A stretch of DNA of 60,000 nt from Owenia fusiformis (Eukaryota; Annelida; Polychaeta; Sabellida; Oweniidae): NCBI GenBank assembly GCA_903813345.2, contig CAIIXF020000010.1:11154349-11214348 (forward strand), written 5' to 3'. Made by a program: the position numbers and the translations under genes. Position 1 is the first letter of the stretch; every line of letters starts with the position of its first letter. The notes below the pieces were generated by a model. It saw only the letters and a program-made list of their open reading frames with translations, did no database searches and had not been told where the DNA came from. Of this stretch, positions 10,522 to 24,100 are shown piece by piece.

Positions 10522-13500
10522 CATGGATGTTTTGCGTATATTCCAGCCTTTCATAATATATATAGCCACTAAATGTATTCATTTTTTTATAATTATGCCT
10601 TTGCATGTTTACTATTATTAACAAAATTATGAAACACCTTTGTATATTTCTTTCCAGAATGTGAGCTCATATTACTATCTGCATTGTTATTCATTGTTTT
10701 GTTGTGGTTTTTGTCAACTCAAAAAGAAGACCTTATTATCTGATATAAGGAGATACAGTTCCATCTTCTTCAGTATATATATTTTTTAAAGATGACAAAA
10801 CTAATGGTACATTTGACTTACTCATTGTGATCTTAAAAATTATATTGCCTTTAGACCTCAGGTTAATAAAATATTTTTTATTTTTTCACTCTCTTTTGTC
10901 CAATAGATAGCATCTATATCATTCACAAATACTACCTGATTCATCGCTCGCCAATCAATATCACTAATTTTCAGCATTAAGGCTATTAGCCATTAGATGG
11001 AGCCTGCATTCAATTTCATTTAACATTTCCTTTAGTACAATTAGTTCATATTTACACCGCTAGGTAGCTTGATTAAAGAGCAGGTGTGTCAAATTAATTA
11101 ATGTAGTTAATTTATGAGTCACCAGGGGGCCTCAGTTCCCATGAGGTATGATAGATTTCCAATGCTGAACAAAGAATAATCTTATATTGACGATGATATT
11201 GGAAACCATTACCAAATACAATGGCAGCTTCATGTGTCGATTGCCAATGCTGTGAAAGTGCCACATTGTGTGTAACTACAATACCCTTTCATGCAAAATG
11301 AAATATAATGAAAATCATGCATTATCAAATGTTGAAAAAAGCTCTGTATATTTTATTGAAAGCAATTTATTTTAGACTTAAGGATTTTGTGTTGGTTTTT
11401 CATACTATTTTGGCACTGAAAATTATTAATTTTTACATTTGAAATAGGAAGGTTTAAGGCAAAAAATATGATAATCAGATATATAAGGCGGTTACATCAC
11501 ACTGTCAGTATTGTCTTTGTATTGTTCCCGCGGTATTTATCTAATAGTTCCAAGGTTGCTGGCTAGTATATTCATTGTTTCATCATTGATCTTTGGCATA
11601 AGAAAGAATAAATTCAGATAACATAATATTTAATCATATTTTGTTTCACTTTATGTTGATGTTACGGGGGTTGTATTAGCAGGAAGCTTAAGCATCTTTA
11701 GAGGCTTTTGATTTCTTGTTGTTTTGTCAAAAATCTCTTGTTTGGATCTTGCTTGTTACGATTTGTCAAGATGTGCTTTCGCGTCACTTGTTTTGAGAGG
11801 TTTCCATCTTGACTTGGAAGTAGGGGGTATGAGTTCTGAAGGCCTGTGTTCGGAGGATGAAACTTAGTTGAAACACCCCTATTCTATAGAAAGTGCTTAT
11901 GTTACATATTTTTTTTCCCAAGTTTGTCAACTGGAAGATGAATTCAGTAGTTCAAATTATACATTATTGAGTTTAAAAACATGTCATGTATATTTTTATC
12001 TATGTGTTTTGAGTTTTTTTTTTTTTATTACTTCCAGTGATGTCACTACATGTATATAATAGCATTAATTCATTTTTGTTATTACTAATTGGCATCTAGA
12101 TTCATATTATTCAAATTTATAGTCTATAAGCTGTCATCTCAACGTTAATATAGACAGTCATGCTTAATTCAGCATATTTTAGTCAGTAGATATTGACATT
12201 CAGAAAACAGTAATATGAAAATCCGTACCCAGGTGTGGAATATGTTTAATAATATATAAGTAATACTGTACAGTAAAGTCTGCTTCCTGTCAGTCTGATC
12301 GAGTATAAATGCTTGCATACACGAAGCCTAAAAACATAGCATCAGTATTCAGGGATTTCATGTCAATTTTTTTTACCTGAACTGCCCATTTTTGAGGACT
12401 GATTTTTGTTTCGAGTTTAATGGTAATTTTTAATAATTTTGCATGTTGTTTTTTTCTTCGTTGTTACCTTCAGTCAAATTCTAATGAACTTACCAGACAA
12501 TTATGTTCAGTTTGTAAGAATGGAGTAAGTCATTATTTGGAATTGTAAAATATGCCACAAAGATGAATAAATAAGACTTGCAAAATTATAATAAACATTC
12601 AAATTAACCACTGAGTAATCCTTACTACAAAAAATGATTGTATAAAATTTACTTATTACTCTGCATCCTGTAAAACAGCTCAATGGTCATTTTATTAAAC
12701 AATGTTGCCTTTCAGAAATTCTGAAGACTGAGTAAGGGGTTCATGTGAATGCTCCAAGGACTGAAAAGGTGCATGTTTAGCTGTTATAAATATCCACATG
12801 ATTTTTAGATCTAGTTTATTATGATTTATTGCAGGATGTGTAAATAAGTGATTATCTATCACTTCATAATGGATCTGGAATGATTAGACTCCTGCTACAT
12901 GATAAAAATATTAGTTTGATAAACTGATGTCTGAATATAAATTTGTATGGCTTCTCATAGTACTTGCCACTCTGATTTTTTATAAACTGAGCTGAAATAT
13001 ATGTTCATAATAGAATCACAAATTATAGTCGCCTAATGATTTTTCAGTCTTATAGAAGAGATACACAATATATATGTTTTAAATGTATATACCAGATATT
13101 ATGAAAGCATAAGAGTCAGTGAATGCTACTTTTGATATGTTGATCGGCTAATGATCGACTGACCATATCATAGCCTGAATAGGTAATGCTAGGTCAATAG
13201 ATTAACTCGAAGCTAGAGAGTAAATAAAGCTAAATCAAATTCTTGGAAAAGGTACACAGTATGTCAAAATCTAACCAGAATTACATGTAGTTCCCTGTTG
13301 CAAGTTATCTTTTATAACCTGAACCCTCCATCAATAATTTACTCTCTAACCCGTCAATTCAACCATATTCTTCAAGTATTTAAATTCACATCTAGTGAGG
13401 TCTTCATCAGTTGATATTTAATTGAAATTACCAGATTATATTTTCCCTCGACAAAATAGATAAATAAGCTAATCACAGGTCCAGGTTACTCCATGATCTA

Positions 13501-14980
13501 TGTGTTAACTTGTTAATTCCGATGTCTCATGAGCTGATAATGTACTTGTCTGGTCCTACAAGTTATTGATAGCTATATCCTAATGCAATTGTCTAGTTAT
13601 ATTAATCATGGATAATCTATAACATAACACCAGTCATTCAAACCTCTCTAATTAGTGATATTCTTGGTGACTTTTTTCAGTGTACCTATTTCGATGCAAC
13701 AATCACTCCACTTCGTTTTCTGCATGTTGACATCATGGATTCTGTAGGGTAAATTTATGGATTCTGCAAGGGAAAAGTGCAACACTGCGGGAACAACAAA
13801 ACAAATTTATTTTACTTTTGGATTATATGTGGGTGATTTCTTTTGACTGCAGAAAGTATAAAATTATTAATGTGTGGGCTCTTTGGAATTTCTGACAATG
13901 GCTGAAACAAATGAATTACAATTGTAAACTTCTTCAAAACAAGTGCTTTAATGTAAACACAACCATAATAAAGTTGCTTGTGTTGTAGAATCCCTGAAGC
14001 TAAACTAAAGGAATTTATGAATGAACATCCAAAATCAATCAGTAAATTTAAACCAAATAAATGGTAAAAAGGTTTGATAACTTGAACATACAAGATACCA
14101 TTTGCTTTTGGAGTATGTACTAGTTTTTGAAAAATACTATGTGTTTATCAAAAGTGGGATACCTCTATTATTGCTAAAAGCTTTTGCAAATAACAGTTTG
14201 GAAGTGTCATCAATTATGATTGTCTGTTAGCTTGATTTGGTTCATGATTTCCATGGTCCCATGCATTATTTAGTGTATTGAACTCCATAGAATAATAGCT
14301 ACCATATTGAGTATCAATATAATAAACAGTTTCATTGTTAGGAATATTCAATATTTGCTCTCTCTCTCTCTCCCTTATCTACTTATATGTATATATATAA
14401 CATTCATTTAGAAAAAATCTCTATTCTAACCAAAGTTTTATATCAAATTTACCATTGCTTATGGTAGTTTTAAGTTATTTACCCTTTTAAACATTCTTCT
14501 TCAAAGGACTTCATTTAGGCTTAAATTGGAAAGAAGTGAAATACCCTTGGACCAAGGATGCTTTTAAAGTTCCCACCAGTTCTATTGATCTCTTGATCAA
14601 TGTTTTTGCTCGAAGTAGAATTAAGTTTTATTTTGAATAAAGGCCAGCTTATAACACTCCAAACATTGTTATCTTTCTCTGATCAATCCTAAATATGTAT
14701 CAGTTTAGAATTATGTTTCTTGTCCAGATGTTCACAAACAGAGTGGTCAAAATCATTATTATTGAACACTGTAGCATATTTATTCAGTATACCTCATGTT
14801 TCATCTCTGTTTGCCTCAGAATGCCGACAGTAAGGTATCATTTTCAGTCCATCAATATACCTATAACAATGTGGTATTGATCTAAGGGACAGGACAGATC
14901 AAAGTTGACAAATGGATTAAAACATACACAATTTTACCAAGGTCTTTCGCTCATGAGCGGTCAATCGTGACTTAAAAGTA
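10522..14980. other. intergenic, no gene seen
   Basis: About 4.5 kb of AT-rich sequence upstream of hnRNP K. Only short open frames without family resemblance occur. A (CT)n tract lies near 14359-14374. I see no RNA gene or clear transposon. Confidence 0.5.
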
Positions 14981-15187
14981 GTCACACTTACAAAAATAGC
15001 TTACTTCGTGGTCACACTTTCAAAAATAGCTTACTTCGTGGTCACACTTACAAAAATATTTTACTTCGTGGTCACACTTACAAAAATAGCTTACTTCGTG
15101 GTCACACTTACAAAAATAGCTTACTTCGTGGTCACACTTACAGAAATAGCTTACTTCGTGGTCAAACTTACAAAAATAGCTTACTTC
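14981..15187. repeat. 30-bp tandem repeat, about 7 copies
   Basis: Unit GTCACACTTACAAAAATAGC + TTACTTCGTG, starting at 14981, 15011, 15041, 15071, 15101, 15131 and 15161 with few substitutions. Because the period is a multiple of three, one frame stays open as a 10-residue peptide repeat (VVTLTKIAYF). That is an artefact, not evidence of a protein. Confidence 0.95.
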
Positions 15188-18030
15188 AGTAAACATGTTA
15201 TTTTATTGCTTTGTAACCATGTTGACTGATGCTCCCTTTGGAGCGTTTTACTACATTGGGTTGCCAGCTTAGGCCCAAAAGCATCATTGATTCAGTTAGT
15301 TGCAAGTTACCTGTTAACCAGTATGAGCTATGTCTAGTTGCATGCTGCCATGTATTATTGATATTGTATTGTCCCTAGTACATTATCCAAATGGTGAATA
15401 AGTACTCTCATATTCAAGTTTTTGCTCTGGTAAATAGATAAAACCTGAAAATGACATGGATTTTAATCAACTGATAGGATTCAGGTGCTTATTTGTTTGT
15501 TTGAGTTAAGTAAGTTTACTATAATTTTCTATGTACTGAAGTACTTCTGTTACCATTTCCGTAGATCAAACAGAATATGTGTATTTTGTGTAATCCAACT
15601 AATATATTAACTATCAAGTTAATTTATTCTTTTGAATACATGTACTATACTTGATATAAAAGAAGCTACAAGGTTTCACTGGTTGTTTTCACAAAATCGC
15701 CTGTTGTTTTTTAGGGACTTTTCAACTTTTCCATGTTAAAATTTATGATTTCCATTAATTTTGCCTGTTGTTTTCATTTATTTAACCTGTTGTGAGAAAT
15801 TCTAGTAAAACCCTTGATATTGGTGACAGTTCATATTGATAATTTACATTATTAGTTCAATCTCTTATTTTTGCCAGAGATTTTGGCAGATATCAGGTGC
15901 AATGTGTGAAACCTACTGGCGAAAGAAAAATCCAAAGACTCCAAAGATTTGAGGGATCTTCATATCTGCATGATATGGTTCTCAGGGACTGAAAAGTCCA
16001 AAAGATTTAGAGCTACAGAGCTACATGTTATTAAACCTGGTATGAGAAATTGGTTACTTAAAGTTTTTTTTATCAAACCTAAGTTTAAGTTTTCTAAATC
16101 AAATCTTTGTATGATATAAACTAGATGTGTGGTTATTTACAAGCTAATACAGATGAAGCTCTCTTTTAAGAAGTGAAGTCGAACAAATGTGAATAGAATA
16201 ATACATGCCATTTGACTGGGAATGGAAATGATAACTAGAGTATAGGAATGTCAGATACGTCAACGTCAAGGAACATTGATTACTTTATACCTGAACAATG
16301 AATATTATTCACTAGTTTCAAAAACATCTCTGCCTAATTACCATGCATTAAATAATGACCTCTCAAACAAAGGCACCATTGTCTGTCCATATCAGTTGCT
16401 TGTTCCTTACTCATATTTATGGCTGTGTTTGGGATGATATGTCACAGTTAAAAAGGGAGATCCTACATTATCCGATCCTTTCCTTTAGGAACATTTATTG
16501 GTAGTCAATACTGGTATAGTGATGGTGCCATACGAAATCAATAAGGTAACTTTATGTGTAGTATATCATAAAACATGTTGTTTTTGTGTGGATATTGAAC
16601 AGCCCTGAAGGATCATTAATTACCCTTTCAATGGTTTGATTTCACTTCTTAAAAGAGGTGTTCATCTGTACTCGTTGATCTAGGCTTACCTAATAAGATT
16701 ATGTTGATCAAAACTGCGTTACCCAATCAGAATAGCTTGTATTTATTCATATGCAAACTCCCATGAAAATATTATATCAGTAACAAAACTTTAAAATTTA
16801 GGCTTCAGGATGACTATTCCATGTATGGATTTTGTACAAATAAGCGGTTTTGCCATGAAAATGAATAAGGCTGCATCAACATATTTCGATTACAAAATCT
16901 GAATGTCTCGGTGAGTTCAGGGATTTATTGTAAATTGAAAGAGTGAAGACGAAGCTCTCTTTTAAGAAACAAAGTCAAAAGAATGCAAATGGTGTCATTC
17001 GGTCATTTGTTTTTTACACTGTCATTTGTATTTAAGCTAAACTGAGGGTATGTAAAGGAGTGAAATATCTTGAGATCAAGGACGTCAATTAGGCCTTTCT
17101 TTATGATAAGTTACCTTTTCTAGTTACATCTACAGTCTTTCAGATTGAGACACCCATTCCTTTAGTTTTTATGTCACCACTTAAGAGTTGGGTGGTATTA
17201 TATTATTGACAATATTATGATAGCATTTGGTCATTGACATTGCCATTTGGTAACATATTGTTACGTTTTTGTAATTGTGACCAGGGGGTGCCATTTTGTA
17301 TTTAATGGTTAACAGATTTTTGCTACTTGTCTCAAAATGAGGCTTACAGTAACAATTCCCGAACAGCCATTAGGGAATGTTTGACAAGCATCTTTTGACT
17401 TACATGGGTGAACTATTTTAGGGATTGCTTCTTGGTATAAAACTGAACTTCCCATCCTTAAATCTGGTCTGTAAAGATGCATTTCCATGCAAACTGAAAA
17501 TTTACATTGATTACTGTATGTTTTCTTCTGAGACAGGTTCTATTACTGAAAGGTTCAAAAATATTGCATATTCTAGAACATGCTCGAAAGGGTTTAACTG
17601 TACAGGTGAATATCTTCCTTTGAAACTTGATGCAATTCTATCCCCTTTGCTGTCATCTGAAGAGCTCTGCCCTACCCATCCCAGGCAATATATGAATATT
17701 CATGAAATGTTGGAGTAGGTCTACCAGCGCTGTACTATCTAATGCATATATAATCACGCCACTATTGATCCTGCAGATATACATGTAAGTGGCCAGGTAG
17801 AAAATCAATGTAGTACCTGAGAGGTGTATTGATGTTCTCTCATTTTAATATCCATATTCCAGGCCTGGCTGAATCTTGATTGGCCCTGGAGCATGTGCAG
17901 CCACCTAAGTGCTAATTGCAATACCTGTAATACATCTGGTATTAATGAATTATAGCGTCATACCTGCTTATCATTCAGTAAGAATGAAGAACCTGCCACT
18001 TGCTTATTGGTTGCTTATCTCTACATTTCC
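15188..18030. other. intergenic upstream of hnRNP K with a dispersed inverted motif
   Basis: No gene recognised. The motif GCTCTCTTTTAAGAAGTGAA occurs at about 16149-16180, in inverted orientation at 16638-16670 and again directly at about 16948-16980. The first two copies could be the ends of a ~520-bp inverted-repeat element. A 97-codon open frame at 17425-17718 has no resemblance that I recognise. Confidence 0.45.
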
Positions 18031-18075
18031 AGATTGCTGTATATATAGTATCATCAACCAGTAGACTCGAATACA
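18005..18075 (+). promoter_or_regulatory. hnRNP K core promoter candidate (CCAAT and TATA)
   Basis: ATTGG (inverted CCAAT) lies at 18006-18010 and TATATATA at 18040-18047. A start site is expected about 30 bases downstream, near 18070, giving a ~90-base 5'UTR before the ATG at 18163. The UTR is GC-richer than its surroundings (CCGCGGGACGCTACGACGAC). Inferred from spacing only. Confidence 0.55.
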
Positions 18076-18162
18076 TATATCCGCGGGACGCTACGACGAC
18101 TGGCTGCAGTGACTACAACGTGATACAGATTACGATACGAAGAACAGACAAGCGATTCAAGA

Positions 18163-21100
18163 ATGTCAGACGGTGGTAAGCATACATTGATTTATAATAT
18201 CAGATTGAGCAAGGCTCAAGCAAGCCATATAAATTATTTAAATACATTTTCTCAGTTATTTTTGATATGAAGAGAATATCTTTAGTATCCTTTTCGATCT
18301 CATATTGGAGCAAACTCGAAACGTTATATTTCACTTATAACTTTTCAACGTTCATGTTATTCTTATGTCAGCACCAAAAAGTGCTACTGCATTGCTGTCA
18401 CCTCAAAATTTGTGATCATTTGTAACAATTGTTACATTTTTGTAACCCATGACATTAAGTTGACAATAACTTAACTGTGTTAACACTGCCAGATTAGGGG
18501 GGGGCTTATATATTGTAATCTTTTATTCAATTTTTGTTATGAAACTTGTACAAGTTGTTTCAATCAAACTAAGTGCCCCTTTGGGATCAGTTTACAGACT
18601 ATTGTCAATTTGTCAGGTTGCTTTAACTTAACTAATTAATGTTCCATAACAATTCTTTTTCCGTTTGCCTATAATAAAACATCATTTTACCTTTATTTTC
18701 CCCAGGCAAGTACGTGTATTGTCACTAATTTTTATGATCTGGGAAATACGATGAAATCCTCACTTATGTCAATACTAAATGCTTTCTTAGTAGATTTCAG
18801 TGAGCAGTTGGACACTTTCTGATGAACTGCACATTTAGTATTACCATTTTTAAATCAAGATTCAAAAGGTTTTCACTCTTTTATCCCAGTTGAGCCAATT
18901 GCCATTTATATTCGATATATATTTGGTTTAATAACCACCATTCTAGTGTAATAACCTTCATTTTATGTGTGAATACCTTTATTATAGTGTAAATACCTTT
19001 ATTATAGTGTTATATCATTCATGATATTGTGAAAACATGCATGCCAGTGTAATGACGACCATTATAGTGTCATAACCTCTGTGAAAGTGTTACAACCTCT
19101 GTACATGTAATTATACAATAACTTCCGTGATAGTGCAGTGACCCTAAATGTGTAATATCCTTTATGATAGTGCAGTAACTTCCATGATTTGTAATAACAT
19201 CTTCGATAGTGTAATGACCTCACATTAACACTTATGAAAATGTGCAGTGAAACCTGTAAAAGTAGAACACCTCTAGAAGTAGAACACCTGTGTTAGTACA
19301 CCAAAGACCAACTGACTTAATGTTAAATGAACCTTTAGAAGTGGAACACCTCCCAAGTAGAACACTTCTTATTAGAGGTACCAAAGGTGTTTTACTTATA
19401 CAGCTTTTTACTCTACTTATTAGAGACATAGAAGTGACTTTATGGACCAATGACCTATTGATATTTACACATCATTATATATTATATAATTTACCTCTTT
19501 AAGTCTTTCACCTTGCTTCTCCACAACATTCCACAAATTAGACATTGTATAATTACTATAAGTAAGAAATCTTACTTTTTAAGACATACATGTACATGCA
19601 CTCAACCTGTAACTTTGAAAAACAGTTTATTTATTCAATCTATTTTTATGATGCAAGTTGAAGGTTGTTTTTGATATAAGTATATTTTAGGATCAGAGTT
19701 AGGCACTGAGACTCTTTCGTATATAATATCACTTAGAAAACCATTAGAAACAATGTATTGTGACAGATATAGTGATCAGAAGACATGACATGTCATGTTC
19801 ATTTACAAGTGTCTTGTTCAAGAATTAATCTAGTAACCTGATCTTCCTGACGTCATTCTTCAACAGGGCACCTTGCTAGAGAATGACTCAATCTCTAAGT
19901 AAGTCACGAGTAAAATAAATTTGAAGCGATCATAAAGCTTACAACTATTGATTGACAATCATAGTAAAAACCCTTTTTTTAGAAAATATCAAAATGTGGA
20001 AAATCATTTTTAAGGTAGTAAGTTTGACTACCATCTACTACTTAACAATTATTCCAAACTTCTATATTGGCAGAACAGAAAATTTATGTGAAGGGGTATC
20101 TATTTTTTACAGAAAAGAAGGTTTATAACAAATCATTGTTGTAGCAAGTTAGCTACATTTTCTTTTCTATGTCGTGTGGGAAGACGGCTATTTTAGGACC
20201 AGAGTTAGAGGTTGAGCCATTTTTTTAATTATTCACTCTATCGAAATATTTATTATTGGATGTGGATGGCATTGTAAAACAGTTTAAAGCAATACAAATA
20301 AACGCATATGTTTGTTTGTTTGTTTGTTTGTTTGTCTTGTGCGAAAAGTTAACTTAAGGTTCCTGTCTTGATGACCAAAAGCAATTGAGGATTATAGGAC
20401 ACTACTTTTCTGATTCAAATACAAGAGTTGAATTGTAAAAATTGTAGCATTGTCATGTTCTGTCAATAAGACATTAGGTAACATTAACACAGCTGGGACA
20501 AGACTTTGTTTCAAATGTTCATTAGCTAAAATAACAGATGAATTGGTGGTAAATATTATCTGAATCCAAATGAGACCTACCATCTGCACAAATCAGGAAG
20601 CGCATCAGGTTTGTTTTGTATTTGTCAATAAGAAATGAACAATTTATTGTTAGTTTGGTTTAATATTACAGCTGTTACATCACTCCCTTTCCCTCCTCAT
20701 GTCTGCAGCATTCATTCACAAATCTATGATTATTCATTTTGAACAGTAACTTTATGCAATATTTATTCTAAGGACTTAATGCAAGACTTATCCCAAGGAC
20801 TTAATGCAAAACTTATCCCAAGGACTTTAATGCAAGACTTATCCCAAGGACTTTATACAACTCATCCCAAGGACTTTAATGCAAGACTCATCAAAAGGAT
20901 TTAATGCAAGACTTATCCCAAGGATTTAATGCAAGACTTATCCCAAGGACTTAATGCAAGACTTATCCTAAGGACTTTATATAAGACTTATCCCAAGGAC
21001 TTAATGCAAGACCTATCCCAAAGACTTCATGCAAGACTCATCAAAAGGATTTAATGCAAGACTTATATTCACCCTAAGAACTTAATCCAAGACTAATTTC

Positions 21101-24100
21101 AAGGACTTAATGCGACTAATTACCTACTGTTAGTACCATATTTCAATATGTCCTGTGGGGGCTGAAACCAGTGCAGATGACTCCATCAGTACTATATTAG
21201 ACAATATGATACACCTTCTAATCAATTAGCAATATTAGACAATAAATTAGCTAAATATTTTATGAGCAGAATTATGGCTTATTGCATGATGTATTAGGGA
21301 GTGCTTTTTATCAGCTCCATTTCTGTTTAATACTAATATGCTTTTGAATATTACTTCTGCAGTACCAATATATTATAAGAGCTTGATTAAGGTCCTTTCA
21401 AACTGGTCATCAGTCGAAGTATGACTCAGCATCTTGAAATATTATGGTTCGAGTAATATTAAACTACAGTCCCCCCAAAACTCAATAAAACAATTGTGTG
21501 AAAATGTATTTATTACTATTAAATCGTTAACTGGGCATTATAACCCCTTGCTTGAGAAAATCATATTATTTAGGATTTCTTGTCTGAATTCAGATATTTT
21601 TGTCAAAATAGGTCCCAGTTCAGAAAAAATTATTCTGGGGAAACATATAGAATGTTTTTGATAGGAAAGCTTAGTGCAAAAGAATCAGACTGTAATTATA
21701 GACTGCACCAATGACTTCCTCCCTGCTGTCCATATCTTGATATTATCTGCAGAAAAATGACTTGATTCTGTTTGTCAAAAGAATCTCTTTGAGTCAGGTT
21801 TCAAGAAAATGTCCACTTTGTAAATATAACTGCTCAGGAAAAGAGCCATGTTCCTGAACTAAACCTCATCTGTCTTGCAGGGTTTTACATCATTTATGAG
21901 GCAATGCTCTACATTTTGTAATGAGTTTTTAGGCCTTCATTTGCTTTCATAGAATCTGCAAGTTCTCACCTGCAATATTACGTAACAAAGAAACTATAAG
22001 ATACAGTGGTCAGCTATCTATAATGTCTACATGTGGCTTTTTAAATTATGGTAAACAGAAAATAATGATTCTGGATCCTGTGCTAACATCAGTATAGGAC
22101 ACATGAGCCAAATTACGCATTTGTTTTTGCTCTGCTTTAAGAATAATCATTTTTGTTCCTTTAATTTTTAATGAAATCATAACATAATATTGAAAAACAA
22201 ACACAAATAATTAAAGTTGTTTTCCCTCAGGGTATTTCCAATATGGTACTAGAAAACTCTTCAACTTTTTCTATTGGTATTAATATGAATATTAATATAG
22301 ACGTACTATGGATTCTCAGAAACCTCATAAATGTTTCATACAGTTTCATAATGCACTGCTTGTAAGCTACCTACCATTCTTTAGCTCCATTGATTTTTAT
22401 TGGTGAAGTTATTCTGGCGCCCTAAAGTGGCATTAGACTTGGAGTTAGTCATAAATCTCGGTGAAACTGGTCTTTTTATTCATTTGAATGCTTGCAACAT
22501 TAAAATGCATATCGTTTATTGATCCCAGTGACATGAATAGTGTTTTAGGATTCTGTGTATTATATTCAATCGCGATTTGCATGGATTGCCCGTATACTAC
22601 TATTTTATTAGCCGATAATCGCTAGTCACTCCCGTCCGTTTCCTGTCCCTGAATCACTACATCTCTCAAGAATCAACTTTTAACCTAACACAATCCTCTT
22701 ATTGCTAATAATCCGCGTAGCTTAACACTTAACACAACTTACCTTTCGTTTTTTTTAATCTGAGGAAATTATACATGATATAGTTTTATTTTTAAATGTC
22801 ACATTGCGCTCGTTCATTGTTTTTTTACTTCAGTGCTGTTTGTTGCATGTTGAAAATGTACTTTTGTGTTACATTTCTGAATGAATTGTCAAATAATCAT
22901 TTTGATGTACAATAGTTTATTGGGCTTTCTGATGGAATTATAAAAGTGCTATTTTATGACAATGGTTGCCATTAACTCAGACTCTGTAGATCAATATTTA
23001 GATTTTATCAATTCTAGCTTCATAAAGATATTTTCTGAATGATCTGGCTACCCGAATTGTTTGAAATATTTGATCAACTCTACCTAAATATAATGTGCCT
23101 TAGATCCTAAGACCTCAAAACCTTTATAAATTGGACTCTAAAATACCTTATATCACCAAACATACATCTACATTATACAGTTGTGTAATTAAAAGAAAAA
23201 TACAATGAAGTAGAGACTTGTGAAGACACTTGTGGTTTTTGGCTTATTCTAATGAACATCACAAGCAGTGATTAAGTATATTGAGAAGTGATAATTAAGA
23301 TTCACCCTTGATTGACCTTATAGTTAGGCCTATTGAAGAGTTCTTCAATTTTTTGCTTATTAATTACTAGCTTAGGATTTGCAAGTTTGAGCACATTTCA
23401 GAATATTAGATACAGTAAAACCCTATCACTTTGAACACCTATACTCCTCTAGAAATAGTTCATTTGTCATTTTGGGTAGAAAAAATTATATATTTTTTAC
23501 TTTTTGAATGCAGAATTCTGGAAATTTATGTGTCTCCAATAATGATGAGCCAAATTATGACATCTGAACACTTATGCCCTCAGTCTATGGATAGGTTACA
23601 GTATCTTTCATATTTGTAAATCTTCTGTAAATGAATACTTTTTTGAAGTAGCCTATACAGTATGTTATTATCTTTTATTTTGATGGACTTGATGAAATGA
23701 GATGAATATTGAAACCTGAACATTTTCTCCATTACGTGGCGTCATGGTCATTAATGGCTTCATTATTTTGTAGCAGTTTAGCCTATATCAAACCTGTATG
23801 CTCACTAATATGTCTTGTGCGTTATACAAATTTGTTAACATTGTACTTGATTCTCTCATTGGTCATATCATATGCCAAAATGATGTACGTGTATATGTAT
23901 TCACCATTATATACCAAGCCTTATTATTTTCCTTCGGGCTACGTGGAATACACCCTCAGAAATATATACATCATTCAATATTTGTATAATATTTTTATCT
24001 ATTGCAATGCCACAACTCAAATCCCCAAGAAAACATATATTTAGATATTTTTTATTATTTAATTTCTTGTTTTGTTGATATGTTAACATATTATTGTTAA

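Noticed and set aside
15008-15229. Open frame with a 10-residue peptide repeat (VVTLTKIAYF)
   Set aside because: It is a translation of the 30-bp tandem repeat; the period being a multiple of three keeps one frame open. No flanking coding signal.
17425-17718. 97-codon plus-strand frame upstream of hnRNP K
   Set aside because: No family resemblance and no convincing splice or promoter context; length is within chance for AT-rich DNA of this size.
19240-19440. CAGTGAAACCTGT with repeated GTAGAACACCTC motifs, reminiscent of pogo/Tigger ends
   Set aside because: No matching opposite terminus or target duplication could be found by eye.
23709-24044. 111-codon hydrophobic frame in hnRNP K intron 1
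   Set aside because: Composition follows the AT-rich base content (Ile, Tyr, Leu) and no motif or homologue is recognised.
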